Shown: positions 1 to 12,127 of the stretch, piece after piece
Layout of the letters: each line of letters begins with the position of its first letter
How positions within the stretch are numbered: position 1 is the stretch's first letter
Assembly: GCF_030272615.1 (NCBI RefSeq)
Contig: NC_081407.1
Coordinates: 266,299,574 to 266,363,573, forward strand
DNA length: 64,000 bases
Origin: Cryptomeria japonica
Lineage: Eukaryota; Streptophyta; Pinopsida; Cupressales; Cupressaceae
Direction: 5' to 3'
Position numbers and translations under genes: made by a program
The notes under the pieces: generated by a model
The model's input: the letters and a program-made list of their open reading frames with translations, nothing else
Told to the model about the DNA's origin: nothing
The model's database searches: none

Positions 1-103
1 TCAACAATAACATGAATACAATTACTGGTTCAATTGACATCAATGACAACATATCATTAATGCAATCTATATGCAAAATGCCAACAAACTAAAAATGCCA
101 ACA
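1..103 (-). repeat. 3' LTR of copia element (first 103 bp only)
   Basis: The sequence aligns with 5475-5577 and begins TGTTGGCA on the minus strand directly after the polypurine tract. The rest of the LTR is outside the window. Confidence 0.88.
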
Positions 104-117
104 ATCTCCCCCTTTGG
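104..117 (-). promoter_or_regulatory. Polypurine tract (plus-strand primer) of copia element
   Basis: On the minus strand this reads AAAGGGGGAGAT immediately before the LTR. Two further GGGGGAG tracts lie at about 284-294 and 370-378, between the RNase H stop and the LTR. The same three-tract layout occurs in the LTR element at 48983-55662. Confidence 0.8.
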
Positions 118-455
118 CATTGATGGCAATGCAAATATCAACGCCTCTGATTGCTACTGAGATTGGTGAATAGGAATCCTGGTTTACATTACCAAGTATT
201 CACCTTGCTCTATCTGTCTTCAGCCTGTCGTTGGTTCACCTAATCAAACACATAATTCTTCTCCTTAATCACATAATTTTTCTCCCCCTTTGACAACAAT
301 GCCAAAGTGAAAGTAAAAACATGTAATTTTTCTCTCACCTGTGCATCAACATCATTCTGCAACTTGATGCTCCCCCTGTGGAAAACATCCACTTCTTCAT
401 CAATCTATGTAAAATTCTGCAAGTGGTTCAAGGACTGATGTAATCAGCATCATGC
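118..455 (-). other. Copia 3' untranslated region
   Basis: This is the spacer between the RNase H stop and the polypurine tract. It has no reading frame of note and contains two extra GGGGGAG purine tracts. Confidence 0.6.
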
Positions 456-1016
456 TCAACTAACTTCATGAAGAGGGACAACCCCCAATTGACTTCTAAG
501 ATACTCAAAAGTGGTCTTAGGCAGAGGTTTGGTAAAGATATCTGCAAGCTGCTCCTTGGTAGAAACATGCTCCAAGATAACATCTTTACTTTGAGCTTTT
601 TCCCTCAGGAAGTGATATTTCAATTCAATGTGCTTAGTCCTTTCTTGCAAAACAGGATTTTTAGAAATGTTTATTGCACTTGTATTATCGCACAAAATCT
701 TTATTGGTTCTGAGATTTGCATCTTCAAACCTTCCAAAATGTGCCTCATCCACATAGCTTGTGTGCAATTCATATAAGCTGCTACATACTCAACTTCAGC
801 AATAGATTGTGAAGTACAAATCTGCTTTTTATTACTCCATGAAACTAGCCTTCCTCCTAGAAAGAATGCTCCATCAGTAGTACTCTTCCGGTCATTAATA
901 TTTCCTGCCCAATCAACATCTGTGTATGCCTTCAAGTCAAAATTTCCTCCATATGGATACCATAACCCATAGTCAATAGTACCTTTCAGATATCTTAAAA
1001 TTCTCTTGGTTACCAT
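456..1016 (-). pseudogene. Copia RNase H domain
   Basis: A 186-codon open stretch shows the Ty1-copia RNase H signature. TDVDWAGN carries the first catalytic Asp, the SIAEVEYVAA block carries the Glu, and CDNTSAI carries a further Asp, followed by the family-typical RTKHIELKYHFLRE stretch near the C-terminus. The domain would degrade the RNA strand of the RNA-DNA hybrid during reverse transcription. It is the C-terminal end of a polyprotein whose earlier parts are broken. A stop just upstream (about 1041 on the plus strand) separates it from the reverse transcriptase, so it is not an independent gene. Confidence 0.88.
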
Positions 1017-1082
1017 CAGATGTGCTTCCTTTGGATTCTTCTAAAATCTAGCAACAATACCAACTGCATGGGCAATATCTGG

Positions 1083-2092
1083 TCAACTGTGAACAACATA
1101 GTGTAATTTTTCAATCATTGACCTATATTCCTTTTCATCTACAGACTTAGATGCATCATCTTTGGACAATTTACAACCTGTAACCATTGGGGTTCCAACT
1201 GGTTTATAGTCACTCATACCAAAAGTCTTCAAAACCTCTTTCACATACTTGGATTGAGTAATGAAAATACCATTCTTCATTTGTTGTATCTGCAAGCCTA
1301 TGAAAAAAATTATTTCCACTACTAATGACATCTCAAACTCATTCTTCATTTCATCTGCAAAACAATTACTCATGTCATCATTACCTCCAAATATAATGTC
1401 ATCAACAAATACTTCACTGACCAGTATTTCATCTCCTTCAGACTTGAGATAAATATTGATGTCATCACTGGTTCTAGCAAAGCCTATCTTCATTAGATGA
1501 GTATGAAGCCATTCATACCATGCTCTGGGTGCCTGCTTTAATCCATACAAAGATTTATGCAATTTGCATACCATGTCTTCCTCATTTGTCAATGCATAAC
1601 CATCAGGTTGCTCTATATAAACCTCTTCTTCCACTATCCCATTCAAAAATGCAGACTTAACATCCATTTGGTATACCTTGAACTTCTTATGAGTTCAAAT
1701 GCGGGTAATATTCCGACACTTTCCAGTCTTTCTATTGGTGCAAAATTTTCTCCATAATCTTCTCCTTCTTCTTGCACATAACCTTTGCATACTAATCTTG
1801 TCTTGTTGTGAACTACAACACCATCTTCATTTAACTTGTTTCTAAACACCCATTTAGTACCTATAACATTCTTGTTTACCAATCGGGGTACCAGGGTCCA
1901 AGTGTTGTTCTTCTCAATTTGATCCAATTCCTCCTCCATAGCTTTCACCCAATGAGCATCACCAAATTCTTCCTTAGCACTTCTAGGTTCAAAGGTGGAG
2001 ATCATGCAAGAGTTCTCTCTAATTATCCTTCTAGTAAGTAATCTAGCATCCTTATCCCCAATAATCTGTTCAGGACTGTGATTCAGTCTCAC
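1083..2092 (-). pseudogene. Copia reverse transcriptase domain, frameshifted
   Basis: Two overlapping open stretches in different frames, 1643-2092 and 1083-1667, together make one copia RT (RVT_2 type). The upstream part holds the conserved WVKAMEEELDQIEKNNTW block. The downstream part holds [21 protein letters not shown] and the catalytic FVDD box, a variant of YVDD. The overlap near 1643-1667 marks a frameshift. The domain would copy element RNA into DNA in virus-like particles, but this copy is inactive. Confidence 0.88.
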
Positions 2093-2206
2093 ATGCCTAG
2101 GAATAACATGATCATTCTCTTCAGGTTTAGCTTCTTCATTGTCATCTTCCTCTGAATTTATTTGTTTCAGTTGAACAAGTACATTGAGATTTTCTTTACC
2201 GGTTTC

Positions 2207-3016
2207 TTATTTAACAGTTTCAGGTTCCAAAAGCAAAATGCAAGGATCATCATCCTTCTTCTTTGAATTGGTTCCTTCTGAAACTTCAGGACATTCATCT
2301 ACACGAACATTAGCACTCTCAACAATTCTATGTGTCCAGTTGTTGAAGCATTTATAGGCTTGACTCTTGGTGGAATAGCCAAGAAATATGCCTTCATCAC
2401 TCTTAGCTTCAAACTTGCTTATGTAATCACCTCTATTAATAAAACATTTGCTTCGAAATATCTTAAAATAGAAAACATCGAGTGATCTCCCATACCAGTA
2501 TTCATAAGGGGTCTTGTCCTTACCTCTTTTCACCAGAACTCGGTTCATTGTGTAGATAGTTGTACCTACAACTTCTTTCCAAAATGTTTTAGCTACACCT
2601 CCTTGTATCAACATAGTCCTAGCAACTTCAACCACTGACTAGTTGTTTCTCTCTGCTATACCATTCTATTATGGTGTCCTTGGTGCAAAAAGTTGTCGCT
2701 TGATACCATTATCATCACAATACTTAGTGAACTCCGTAGAATTGAATTCACCGCCTTGATCTATTCTCAAACGTTTTATCTTTTTGCCACTCTCTTTCTC
2801 AGCTAAGGCCCTGAATTCCTTGAATTTACCAAAAGCTTCATTCTTATCCTTCAAGAATGTGACCCACATCATCCTTGAATAATCATCAATGAAGATCATG
2901 AAATATTTGTCACCTTGAATGCTTCTTGTTCTTATTGGTCCACATAGATCTGTATGAACCAAATCTAACAAGTGCTCTGCTGAGAAGGACTTGCTCTTGA
3001 AAGTTGAAGAAGTCAT
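2207..3016 (-). pseudogene. Copia integrase core, broken by stops
   Basis: The stretch 2669-3016 carries the first part of the DDE integrase core: LVHTDLCGPIRT with the first Asp, and LRIDQGGEF with the second. The segment joining it to 2207-2635 contains in-frame stops around the expected ERNN block that carries the catalytic Glu. The 2207-2635 part is the C-terminal continuation (VVEVARTML, then FGSKCF-like motifs). Integrase would insert the cDNA into the host genome. The stops make this copy non-functional. Confidence 0.87.
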
Positions 3017-3209
3017 CTTTCCTAGCTGACATTCTTTACAAAGAGCATTAACTGGTTTGCCTAGCTGAGGCAGACCTCTTACTATCTTAGACTTGCTTAC
3101 TTTAACAATATTGTCAAAATTTATATGATAAAATCTCCTATGTTAAAGCCATCTATCATCTATTTTTGCAATCAAACTGTTGCTAACATTAGGATTAAGA
3201 TCAAATAGA

Positions 3210-3596
3210 TTACCTCTGGTCTGTTTCCCCGGTTGCAATCAATTCACCTTTGCTGTCAAAGATTTTGTGCATGCCATTTCTAAACTCCAGTGGGTATCCT
3301 TTGTCATTAAGTTGTGCCACACTTAAAAGATTGTGCCTTAGTCCTTCAACCCAATAGACATCATCAGCACTGTTGTTCCCATTGAGAGAAATAACTCCCT
3401 TACCTTTAACCATACAGGGTGAGTCATTGCCAAATCTGACTACACCGCCATCAAATTCCTTCAGGGAAAGAAATTTGCTCTGATCACCAGTCATGTGATG
3501 TGAACAACCACTATCAATGATCCAATCATCAGAGTTATCCATCCTGGATACTAGTGCCTTCTGATCTGATATTTCTTCCTTAATAACTACAAACAC
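3210..3596 (-). pseudogene. Copia aspartic protease and pre-integrase region
   Basis: This contains the retropepsin active-site motif WIIDSGCSHHMTG (D-S-G) followed by the copia GAG-pre-integrase region with NLLSVAQL. The protease would process the polyprotein by self-cleavage. It lies between the gag zinc knuckle and the integrase, as expected for the superfamily. The open stretch is closed by stops at both ends. Confidence 0.85.
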
Positions 3597-3699
3597 AATA
3601 TCTTCACTAGCATCATCATCAGATTCTTCATCAATAATACCATTGTCAATAGCTACAAGACAATCTCTCTTGCCTTTACCCTTATACTTCTTAAATTTG

Positions 3700-4572
3700 T
3701 CTCTCTTGTATTCATTTTCACTATCAGGGCAATTAGCTGCTATATGACCAATCTTGTTGCATGCAAAACATTTTAAAGGTAGCTTACCTCTATATTTACC
3801 AGTGCCTCTAGGCAGTCATTTTGCCAACAATGCTTCAAGTTCCACTAAGTTGTCTTCATCATCAACATCTATGTTGGATCTAGATTCATAACCATGGTCG
3901 ATATCTCTACTTATTTTCACAGATGGGTTAGAAACAAAAGCTTTGAATGCATATTTTGATTTCTATACACTACCATCATAGCCATTTAATTCAAAGGTTG
4001 TAAGTTTGCCAATAATAGAGTCAATAGTTACCTTTGTCTTGTCAATGGATTTCAGCTCCTGAATAGCTGCAACTCAGATAGCATAGACCAGTAGCAGGGT
4101 TCTCAATACCTCACTAATTACTATGGCATCTTCCACTTTCCTCCTGCACTCTTTATTTCACCAACTATCTCTTTAATCCTTTGACCATGCATACTGCTAG
4201 ATATTCTCACCTTCAGACATTCTCATGTCATCAAACTTTCCTCTTAAACTCTCCTCTTTGGCAATCTTAACATGTTCATCACCGGTATAAATCTCTTCAA
4301 GTTTTTGCCACACTTCATGTGCAGTTTCAAGACCATGAATATCTACATATTTAGCATCAGACGACGAACTGATAATAGCCTCTAATGCTTGGTTATTTTC
4401 TTATTGTTCTTTCTTCTGATCATCAGTCAGGATTCCAGTAGTTGTAATATACTTAGTTCCTATACGATCCCAATACTGACTACCAAGACTCTTAATGTAA
4501 ATCTTCAAGATGTCGCTCCATATTCTATAGTTATCTTTGTTGAACTTCGGACCTTCTTTCTTCATCATGATC
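3700..4572 (-). pseudogene. Copia gag with zinc knuckle, degenerate
   Basis: Reading the minus strand from the start codon near 4570 gives MMKKEGPKFNKDNYRIW, typical of copia gag (UBN2/DUF4219-like), then an in-frame TAA around 4400. Farther down, HEVWQKLEEIYTGDEHV matches the gag capsid-like region. A CCHC zinc knuckle (CFACNKIGHIAANC) sits at about 3730-3775. Gag would form the particle and bind RNA. Multiple stops make this a pseudogene. Confidence 0.8.
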
Positions 4573-4626
4573 TACAAGATCTTTTCCTCAAGTAGTTAGG
4601 CTTTTAGATTAAAGAGGACCTAAGAT

Positions 4627-4638
4627 GCTCTGATACCA
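4627..4638 (-). promoter_or_regulatory. Primer-binding site for initiator-Met tRNA
   Basis: On the minus strand this reads TGGTATCAGAGC, complementary to the 3' end of plant initiator tRNA-Met, two bases inside the 5' LTR end. It fixes the orientation of the element. Confidence 0.92.
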
Positions 4639-4640
4639 AT

Positions 4641-5577
4641 TGATGATATGATGAAAGAATAAGTATTCGGTGGAATACTGAGATGGGGGGGTGAATCAAT
4701 ATACTGAAAAACTGATACAAAGTTCCCAAACTCAAATTCAATCACACAAAGTAAACATATCTCAGTCAAGATCAATATTCATAAGAATACTTGACATCAA
4801 CTGGTTTGACTGTTATGACAACTTAACAATAAACAACTTTAATCTTGTAAACATCAAAAATACTTAATCATAACTCAACATATTCATCTCTCAATGCTTC
4901 TAGTTATCATGCCTTATCAGAAGTTAATCAAATCAACAAATAAGATCACAACCACAAAAGCATTCACCACTTGACAAAAATGTTTATGCGTGGAAAACCC
5001 AAATAGGTAAAAACCACGGTGAGATGAGACTCACAAGGATAGCTATCTGAACTCTTCTGAATTTCGCCCTGTTAGGATCCAAGCCTATTAAAGCTTTACA
5101 ACAAGTCATGTTAAGAACTAATTTTGGTTAGGAATCACTCGGTTAAGGGATTTACAAATATGTCTTGATGAAAAGCACAATACCCTATTAGGAGTAACCT
5201 CGCTGGAGGATTTAAGAATCCAAGCTAATGGACCACCGTGTTAGAGAATTTAATGAGTAACCATATGGAGGAAATTTTGACTTGAAGGCATACACAGATG
5301 CTGATTGGGCAGGAAATATTAACAACTGATAGGGTTTACCGGTTACATTGCATAGAAAGGTTTAACCCTTTATACTGGTTCACCGGTTTAACTCACAAAC
5401 TTTACATACCGGTTTACAACATCTTCCACAAATCTCTTCTTACTGGTTACTAGCCAATATCGAAAACAACAATATCAGCAATAACATGAATACCGTTACC
5501 GCTTCAATTGACATCAATGACAACATATCATTAATGCAATCTATATGCAAAATGACAACAAACTAAAAATTCCAACA
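4641..5577 (-). repeat. 5' LTR of copia element (937 bp)
   Basis: The LTR is bounded by the primer-binding site at 4639 and the outer end near 5577, where the sequence matches the truncated 3' LTR at 1-103. It would carry the element promoter and polyadenylation signals. It contains a 62-bp copy of the element's own RNase H coding sequence in inverted orientation (5261-5322). Confidence 0.85.
5261..5322 (+). repeat. Inverted copy of copia RNase H fragment inside the LTR
   Basis: These 62 bases match the reverse complement of 896-957 with one difference by eye (Asp-Val-Asp against Asp-Ala-Asp codons). The RNase H coding strand is the minus strand, so the LTR holds the fragment in opposite orientation to the gene. 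Confidence 0.85.
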
Positions 5578-5639
5578 ACATTGAAATAGGATAACTTTTA
5601 CTCAAGAATAGTTGATCAAATAGTCTAGATTTCATATTG

Positions 5640-8600
5640 CTAAGATCTTTGAGAAGGTTGAAGAGGCCATATTTGGTTCAACTTGGGCACCATGTGAAGG
5701 TGTGGAAAGAGAAAGGCATAATTATTTCAGATATTACAAGAGTGAAATAGTATATCAAGATACCATTTGTAATCCCTCCACCATGGCTTGAAGCTTCTAG
5801 TCATAGTCTTATGAATCTCATTGAGAGGCATTAAGTCACTTATTATGTGGTAAGTTTCATAATATTGATTAGATAACTTGTATTTTACTTTATTCAAGTT
5901 CCAACCAAGAGAGAAAATTCTTGGTAACTGCCTTAGAATAGAGATTTGGAAGAGTTTTGACTTCTTAAAAAAATTCAAAGAATGGGCCCAAGAGTTTTTA
6001 GTGAGAGGATGATTTTAGAAAGAAATAATTAGAACTTACCAAATATAATGTTGTTTAATAAACGACAACTTATGTAAATCATTGACATCCCATATAAGCC
6101 AACGTTTTCAATCACTTCCCAAGATTTCCACATTTTTTTAACCATTATATTTTCCTAAATCTAGGTAAGGTCCTTCATGATAACAAGAGTATGGAATTCA
6201 AACCCCTTAAAGCCGTTCTCCTATAAGGGGCACCTAAAGAAAGACAATGGAAAAGAAAAATAATTTAGGCATCATCATCTTTAATGGCTCAAATATTCCA
6301 TTTGGAACACAATGCTAAGCCAAGTGATGTTGAGTAAAAATTTACCCCGATCCGCCAAAATCATGTGGTAGGTATTAATACTCTCATGCCACATAATAGA
6401 AACCTTCATTATTATGAAAAAAATCCCTCATGAATTTCGTAATAATATATTAATCTCAAAGTAGGATTCCTTATAAGTGACCCACTGGAAAAAAATAATA
6501 AACATATACATTATCCAATACTTTATGACATGCCTAAAGTCTTCTTGCCAAGGAAAGAGGCGTAGTGACCTAGTAGGATAATTTATTCTTAATTGTGGAG
6601 ATAATAACCTACCATAAAAGAGGGTGGAGAATATAATAAGGAAAATAAAATGCCAAGAATCCTAAATATTCCCCATTATAAATCCCTTTCCAAATATAAC
6701 CATCAAACCAAGAAGACTTAGTAGAGAAGGATTGCTTGTGATATTGAATTTTTTACCATAAAATCATTAAACCAAAGGATTTAAAAAACATATAAATATT
6801 CCAAGGATTGATTTATATTATTTTATTCCTCTAAAATAGTGAGACAAGACTAATCTATGAAGTGTCCATTCACAAACTAATTTGTAGAATTAGGAAAAAA
6901 AATTCCTTTGACCAAATTCTAGCGAACAATATTGACAAGAGGATATATATAGCCTTTAGTAGCAAGAACATAGAGGGTAGGAGATAGAAGAAAAACTTGG
7001 TGGATTAAACAAAAGATCCCAAAAGAACTAGATTAATGGTGAGGCAATTTAAGACATTAAAATACAGAATTTGGATTGAGCACATAAATTAAGGGTCAAA
7101 TGATAAGGCTTTAAGAACAAAAATGATGAGTGACCACATAATGTGGTCATAGGATTTTATGAAATAAATCTTAATGAAGATATCATTTTGGTGTGAGCAT
7201 CAAACCCATTCCATCCCTTCCCAAATGACAATAATATTATCACAGATATACTAGGATTTTATGAAACTAGTATATTTAGGATACACAATTTGGAAGAAAA
7301 GATGGCATTATAACTTTAGACAAAGAACCGTGAAAATAGTTTTATATGATACATTGAGCAACGTAATTGGTTTTCAATTGTAGATATCTTATTAATCTCT
7401 AGACTTGTGTGTGGACTTAATATTTCCCGTATTAATAATATTTTCTAAAAAATTAGAATGAAAGGCTTCATCATTTACTTTATGAAGATTCTCTCCAACT
7501 AATTCCTAGATATATTTATAAAATTCATAAGAAATATAATCAAATCTAGGAGTCTTATTATTGGCCATTATAAGTTATCTTAAAAACGATTAGAAATGGT
7601 AAGAATTTGGTCATAATTTGAACTCACTCAAAAAGGGTAACTTGATAATGAACAACGTTGAGGCAGTGATGCAAATAAATATCTCATTCAAGAGAATTTT
7701 CCTAAGATATGAAAAATTTCTAATAATAATAAATTAAATCTTGGTAAATTTTTAGAATTTTAATTGAGAGTGATTCTCCTTTTTTTTTAGGATTGAGTCA
7801 TGTGATGAGTACACAAATCATAAATATCTAATCACAAACTTTGGCACCAACCTTGTGTCAATATAAATGATCTTTAATTCGAGCTTATTTAGTTGTGTTG
7901 TTACTTGTTATTATTAATTTATTTTAGTTGGTGAAGCATGGAAATGCATAACTATAGGTTAGGAACAAATGATTGAGCTTTCAAGCTTGCAGTGGCATGG
8001 TGTAGCTTTGAGGTGGTTGTCTCATAAAAGTGGTAGCAAAATTATAATAGTTGGTGGTCATAAACATAAAGGATGTGTTAGGTGCATTTGAGAGAATAAT
8101 TCCACTAAGAAATGTATCATATTTACTAATTAGGCCAAGGATCTAGATTCCAAACATGTTGGATATCAATCAACATGTGCTAATGAGTCAACAATGATGT
8201 GATGAAGAAAAATGGGGTCTTACTAACATTAGGATTAATAAATTTTCATTCAATTAAAAATGCATACATAAATGATTGAAAATGATAATATATAGAAAGG
8301 TTTCCATATGTAAAGAAAAATAATTAGTAAAAGAAAAATATTGCACCAAAATTATGATATGATCAATCTATTTGTACACACTCTATCAAAACTAGCCCTA
8401 AAATTACTCCACAGTTACTAATGTGCATGACTATGATGGTAGCCCATATTGGGATAAAATAATCACTAATTTAATGCACATGTAGAATCACGCCTCTTAT
8501 TTTTTATTTTTCCATATCCTAGGGAAAGTGCCATAACTATCACAACCCAAGTAGTCGTAGGAATTTAATTAGTGATCCATCTTCAAATAGAATGTATTTC

Positions 8601-8950
8601 AATAAAATAATTAGAAGCATAAACATTAAAAATAATAAATTCACTATTATCAATGTTGAAAATAACACATAATTCCTTATTAGTTATGTCACATTCATAT
8701 TCAACTAAATATGGCTACCACTTAGGAGAGAAAAAGTTGAAAACTTCTCCACAACCCACATGATGGTTATTGCATAAAAAGTGACATAGTGGCTAAATAA
8801 CATGGAAACAAATAAAGTAAAGAAATTAGTAGTTTTTACTTCTTGTAAGATAAGAATGTTAAATCCTAAAAGCTAAAGCCAACTATCGACCTTAGAAAAA
8901 AAAAATTAGAGGTTTTTTTAGACCTCAAACATGAACTAAGAGATAAAATT
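5640..8950 (-). pseudogene. Very degenerate LINE (endonuclease and reverse transcriptase remnants)
   Basis: Conceptual translation of the minus strand, changing frame often, shows LINE ORF2 landmarks. At about 8930-8240 there is an endonuclease trace: WNVRGLKKP-like, LQEVKTT, a weak GDFN-like block. At about 7570-6900 there is a reverse transcriptase trace: NKTPRFDYISYEFYK, then an ITLLNVSYKTI-like block, then an FIKIYFIKSYDHIMW-like block corresponding to the palm Asp region. Downstream down to about 5700 the translation still resembles the thumb and C-terminal region. Stops and shifts are dense, so this is an old copy. I see no clear 3' tail or target duplication. Boundaries are approximate. 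Confidence 0.6.
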
Positions 8951-10165
8951 CAGTAGTGAGAATTAAGTGATATCCTCGCTATTCAACTTGTCGAGAGTTG
9001 TAAGTTGTTCTACAATAATTACTCTCTAGAAAACCAACCCAATTGAATAACTAGAGGGTTTTGATTTCTTTTATCTAGACTAAATTCTCACTTTCCCAAA
9101 TGCCTAGATGAACTCTAAGAATCTTTTTGAGCCACTAAGGTGGGATATGAGGAATAATGAACATAAACATTTGGTAGAGATAGAATTGAAATTAGAAGTG
9201 TTGTTCTAGGAAATTGTGTTTATTTTCCTCTTTGGATGACTCGTCATTAGATCGAGTCACATCTTTCCCATTTCTAGAGGTTTTGAAATGACACCATTTG
9301 GTTTCTTGATGGGTTGGCCATTGTTGCCAACTAGATTCTAGTGGGATTACCATTAAGGATATGGTTTTGGTTACATTTAGGACTCTTGGTTGTTGTTTAA
9401 CCTTTTCGTTTTCGGAAAGAGAACCCTCAATAGGGGGTTGATAAGTGGGATTAAAATGAGTGGTGAGAAAGAGATAAACTTTTATCCTACATATGATTAG
9501 AATATTGACATCTAAATAAGTATTTGATATATTAAGATAGAGCATATATTGAATATACTGCATTTGTCAAATCTAACTATCAATAGTTTTCTTTAAGTCC
9601 ATAGAGAGATCAATTTCAATACATATGAGCATTTTTAGGATGAGTTGACAAAAAAAAATTCAACTTAACACAAAGAAAATTATTAAGTGAACTTGTTTCT
9701 CTGGGTATGAAGTTCTAATATGGTGACTGTTAAACTAGAAACTCCATCCAAACAAGAGTATGGAGAGACATTTTTTGGAGACAATAATGTCTCAAATACA
9801 TAGTTTGAAAATAAGAAGGAATACTTAAGTAAACTAGGGGGCATGTTTGAGGATGGATTTTGTATGGCTATCTTTAGCAAAGTTAAAAAATAACAACCAC
9901 TTAGTGAGGTTTTGGACAACATCAATATGGACCCCATGTGAGACCCAAGCCTTATTAATTCATCAAATAAACATGCTTTTAGGAGGTTCCTATGAAAAGA
10001 ATATCTTATCAAAGTAAAATTTTCAGGCAATTTAAAGACACTATCAAACTTCAATAGGGAGAACCATATATTTGAAAGTGTTTCAGAATGTATATCTTGT
10101 GAAAAATTGTAGAAAAATTTCTTAGGTTGCTTTTTCAATGGAGTCATCCTCGTGTGCCATCAAAC
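8951..10165. other. Spacer with two open stretches, unrecognised
   Basis: The minus strand has open stretches at 9192-9563 (123 codons) and 9683-10147 (154 codons). They lie where ORF1 of the degenerate LINE would be expected, but I recognise no domain, zinc knuckle or other motif. They could be LINE ORF1 remains or chance. DNA transposon copy 1 begins immediately after. Confidence 0.35.
10162..10165. repeat. Possible 4-bp target duplication AAAC (left)
   Basis: AAAC directly precedes the left TIR and also directly follows the right TIR (22301-22304). Four bases can match by chance, and copy 2 shows no clean match. Confidence 0.5.
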
Positions 10166-10215
10166 GGGTAAGTGCACAAAGATGGTGGTCAAAGAGGAGG
10201 GTATAAGTGGACACT
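10166..10215 (+). repeat. Left terminal inverted repeat of transposon copy 1
   Basis: It pairs with 22261-22300. It holds GTGCAC and GTGGACAC blocks separated by a more variable stretch, the same two-block structure as in copy 2. Confidence 0.87.
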
Positions 10216-11280
10216 TTTTTTTTGAAATCAGGTGAACCTGAACTTGGAGGCAAAATTTGAAAGTCATCCACTCAAGATATGAAGATAATCAAAGAACAAA
10301 TATTGTATTACTCTGAATCTAGTTTCCAAACTACTAAATTTTTCAAAATTGGAAAAGATTAAGGGGGTCAAATCCTTCGTACACGAAAAATTGACCCTGA
10401 TTTTTTTGAAAAACATAACATAGTGTCTGACGTGCGCATCAAAAAATTCATAGTTAGATCTAGTATTTTGACAAATCCTTTGGCAAAAAGATAGTTAAGA
10501 GTGATCACTAGAAGATGTGTACTTTTTTGTAATTTTTTGTTAAGTATTTTTTTTTTATGATTTTTCCAATCAAGCACATCTTGAAAATTAGGTACCTGTT
10601 CATGCGCAAAGCATAAGTTGCACTAAACAAATTGAAAATACAAAAATTAAAAATTAAAAATTAAAATTGTAAAGAATCAAGTACAATACAATAATATATA
10701 AAGTTTTTTAAATTTGGATAAGTATATCAAAAGTTATTCAAAAAATGGTGCACCTATGTCTATGAAAACTATGTAGACACTAGTAAAAGAAATTCAATAA
10801 TAATATGTTATTGTTGTTCAAATTGAAAAAACATTATATGGTTAGAAAGCTCAGAAGATGGGTGAAAATATGAAAAATTCGATAAACCAAGTTGATAAAA
10901 TAAAACACGTCAGAATGAGAGAAATGGAGGGAAATCAAACTTCCAAACCGTAGCTTTGTCATCCACACCTATTTCCAAGCCTAAACAGTCAAAAGCGCAT
11001 ATGGGGTACTTATGGTTTAAGCAGCGTGTACACTCTTGTTTTCTTATAAACAACGCATACGCACTATTTTTACTATAAACAGCGCGTACGTGCTATTGTA
11101 TAATATGATATTCTATATATAATATGTGTATATACATATAATATATGTAATGTATAATATGATATTATATATATATAATATGTTTATATACATATTATAT
11201 ATAATATATGTATATATATAATATATTAAACGTATATATACACATGTAAGTGTATTGTCTCCCCCTCTCAAACGCATAGA

Positions 11281-11285
<5 letters not shown>

Positions 11286-11374
<89 letters not shown>
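11286..11374 (+). repeat. (CT)n microsatellite
   Basis: This is an uninterrupted CT dinucleotide run of about 90 bp. It lies at the boundary of the duplicated left-arm units. Pyrimidine-rich tracts also occupy the corresponding place in the second unit (12348-12440) and in copy 2 (32100-32790). Confidence 0.95.
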
Positions 11375-11379
<5 letters not shown>

Positions 11380-12113
11380 AAGGGGTCAAATCCTTCGCTC
11401 ACGAAAAACTAACCCTGATTTTTTCTGAAAAACATAACATAGTGTCTGACGTGCGCATCAAAAAAGTCATAGTTAGATTTAGTATTTTGACAAATCCTTT
11501 GGCAAAAAGATAGTTAAGAGTGAGCACTAGAAGATGTGTACTTTTTTGTAATTTTTTGTTGAGTATTTTTTTTTTATGATTTTTCCAATCGAGCACATCC
11601 TGAAAATTAGGTACCTATTCGTGCATGAAGCATAAGTTGCACTAAAGAAATCAAAAATACAATTTTATTTTATTTTAAATTGTAAAGAATCAAGTGCACT
11701 ACAATAATATATAAAGTTTTTTAAATTTGGATAAGTATATCAAAAGTTATTAAAAAAATGGTGCACCTATGTCTATGAGAACTATGGAGACACTGGTAAA
11801 AGAAATTCAATAATAATATGTTATTGTTGTTCAAATTGAAAAAAAATTATATTGTTAGAAAGCTCGGAAAATGAGTGAAAATATGGTGGAAATTTTAGAA
11901 ATACCCACTTGATGAAGTGTAAACCTGATGATGACAAAGTCGATAAACCAAGTTAATAAAATAAAACAAGTCAAAAATGAGAGAAATGGAGGGAAATCAA
12001 ACTTCCAAACCATAGCTTTGTCATCCAGGCCTATTTCCAAGCCTAAACAATCAAAAGCGCGTACGGGGTACTTATGGTTTAAAAATCGCGTACGGGGTAC
12101 TTATAGTGTACGC

Positions 12114-12127
12114 AGCGCGTACGCGCT
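12114..12127. promoter_or_regulatory. Perfect 14-bp subterminal palindrome AGCGCGTACGCGCT
   Basis: This is the best-preserved member of a motif set with a CGTACG core in the left arm (near 11000-11095 and 12055-12155). The identical palindrome occurs in the right arm at 22086-22099. Variants with CG to TG or CA changes surround both. Subterminal repeats of this kind are known transposase-binding sites in CACTA and other DNA transposons; here that role is inferred. Confidence 0.6.

Larger units (their letters stand above)
1..5577 (-). mobile_element. Ty1-copia LTR retrotransposon, decayed, 3' LTR truncated by window edge
   Basis: Read on the minus strand, the order is 5' LTR (4641-5577), primer-binding site, gag, zinc knuckle, protease, integrase, reverse transcriptase, RNase H, polypurine tract and the start of the 3' LTR (103 down to 1). 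Integrase before reverse transcriptase identifies the Ty1-copia superfamily. The polyprotein is broken by many stops and at least one frameshift, so this copy cannot act on its own. The two LTR outer ends match closely (96-103 against the 5570s), both ending TGTTGG when read 5' to 3' on the minus strand. The target-site duplication cannot be checked because the other flank lies before base 1; the candidate on this side is the 5 bp after 5577. Confidence 0.93.

Noticed and set aside
11100-11260. AT-repeat as a replication origin or matrix attachment site
   Set aside because: Simple ATAT repetition is common here and nothing else supports it.
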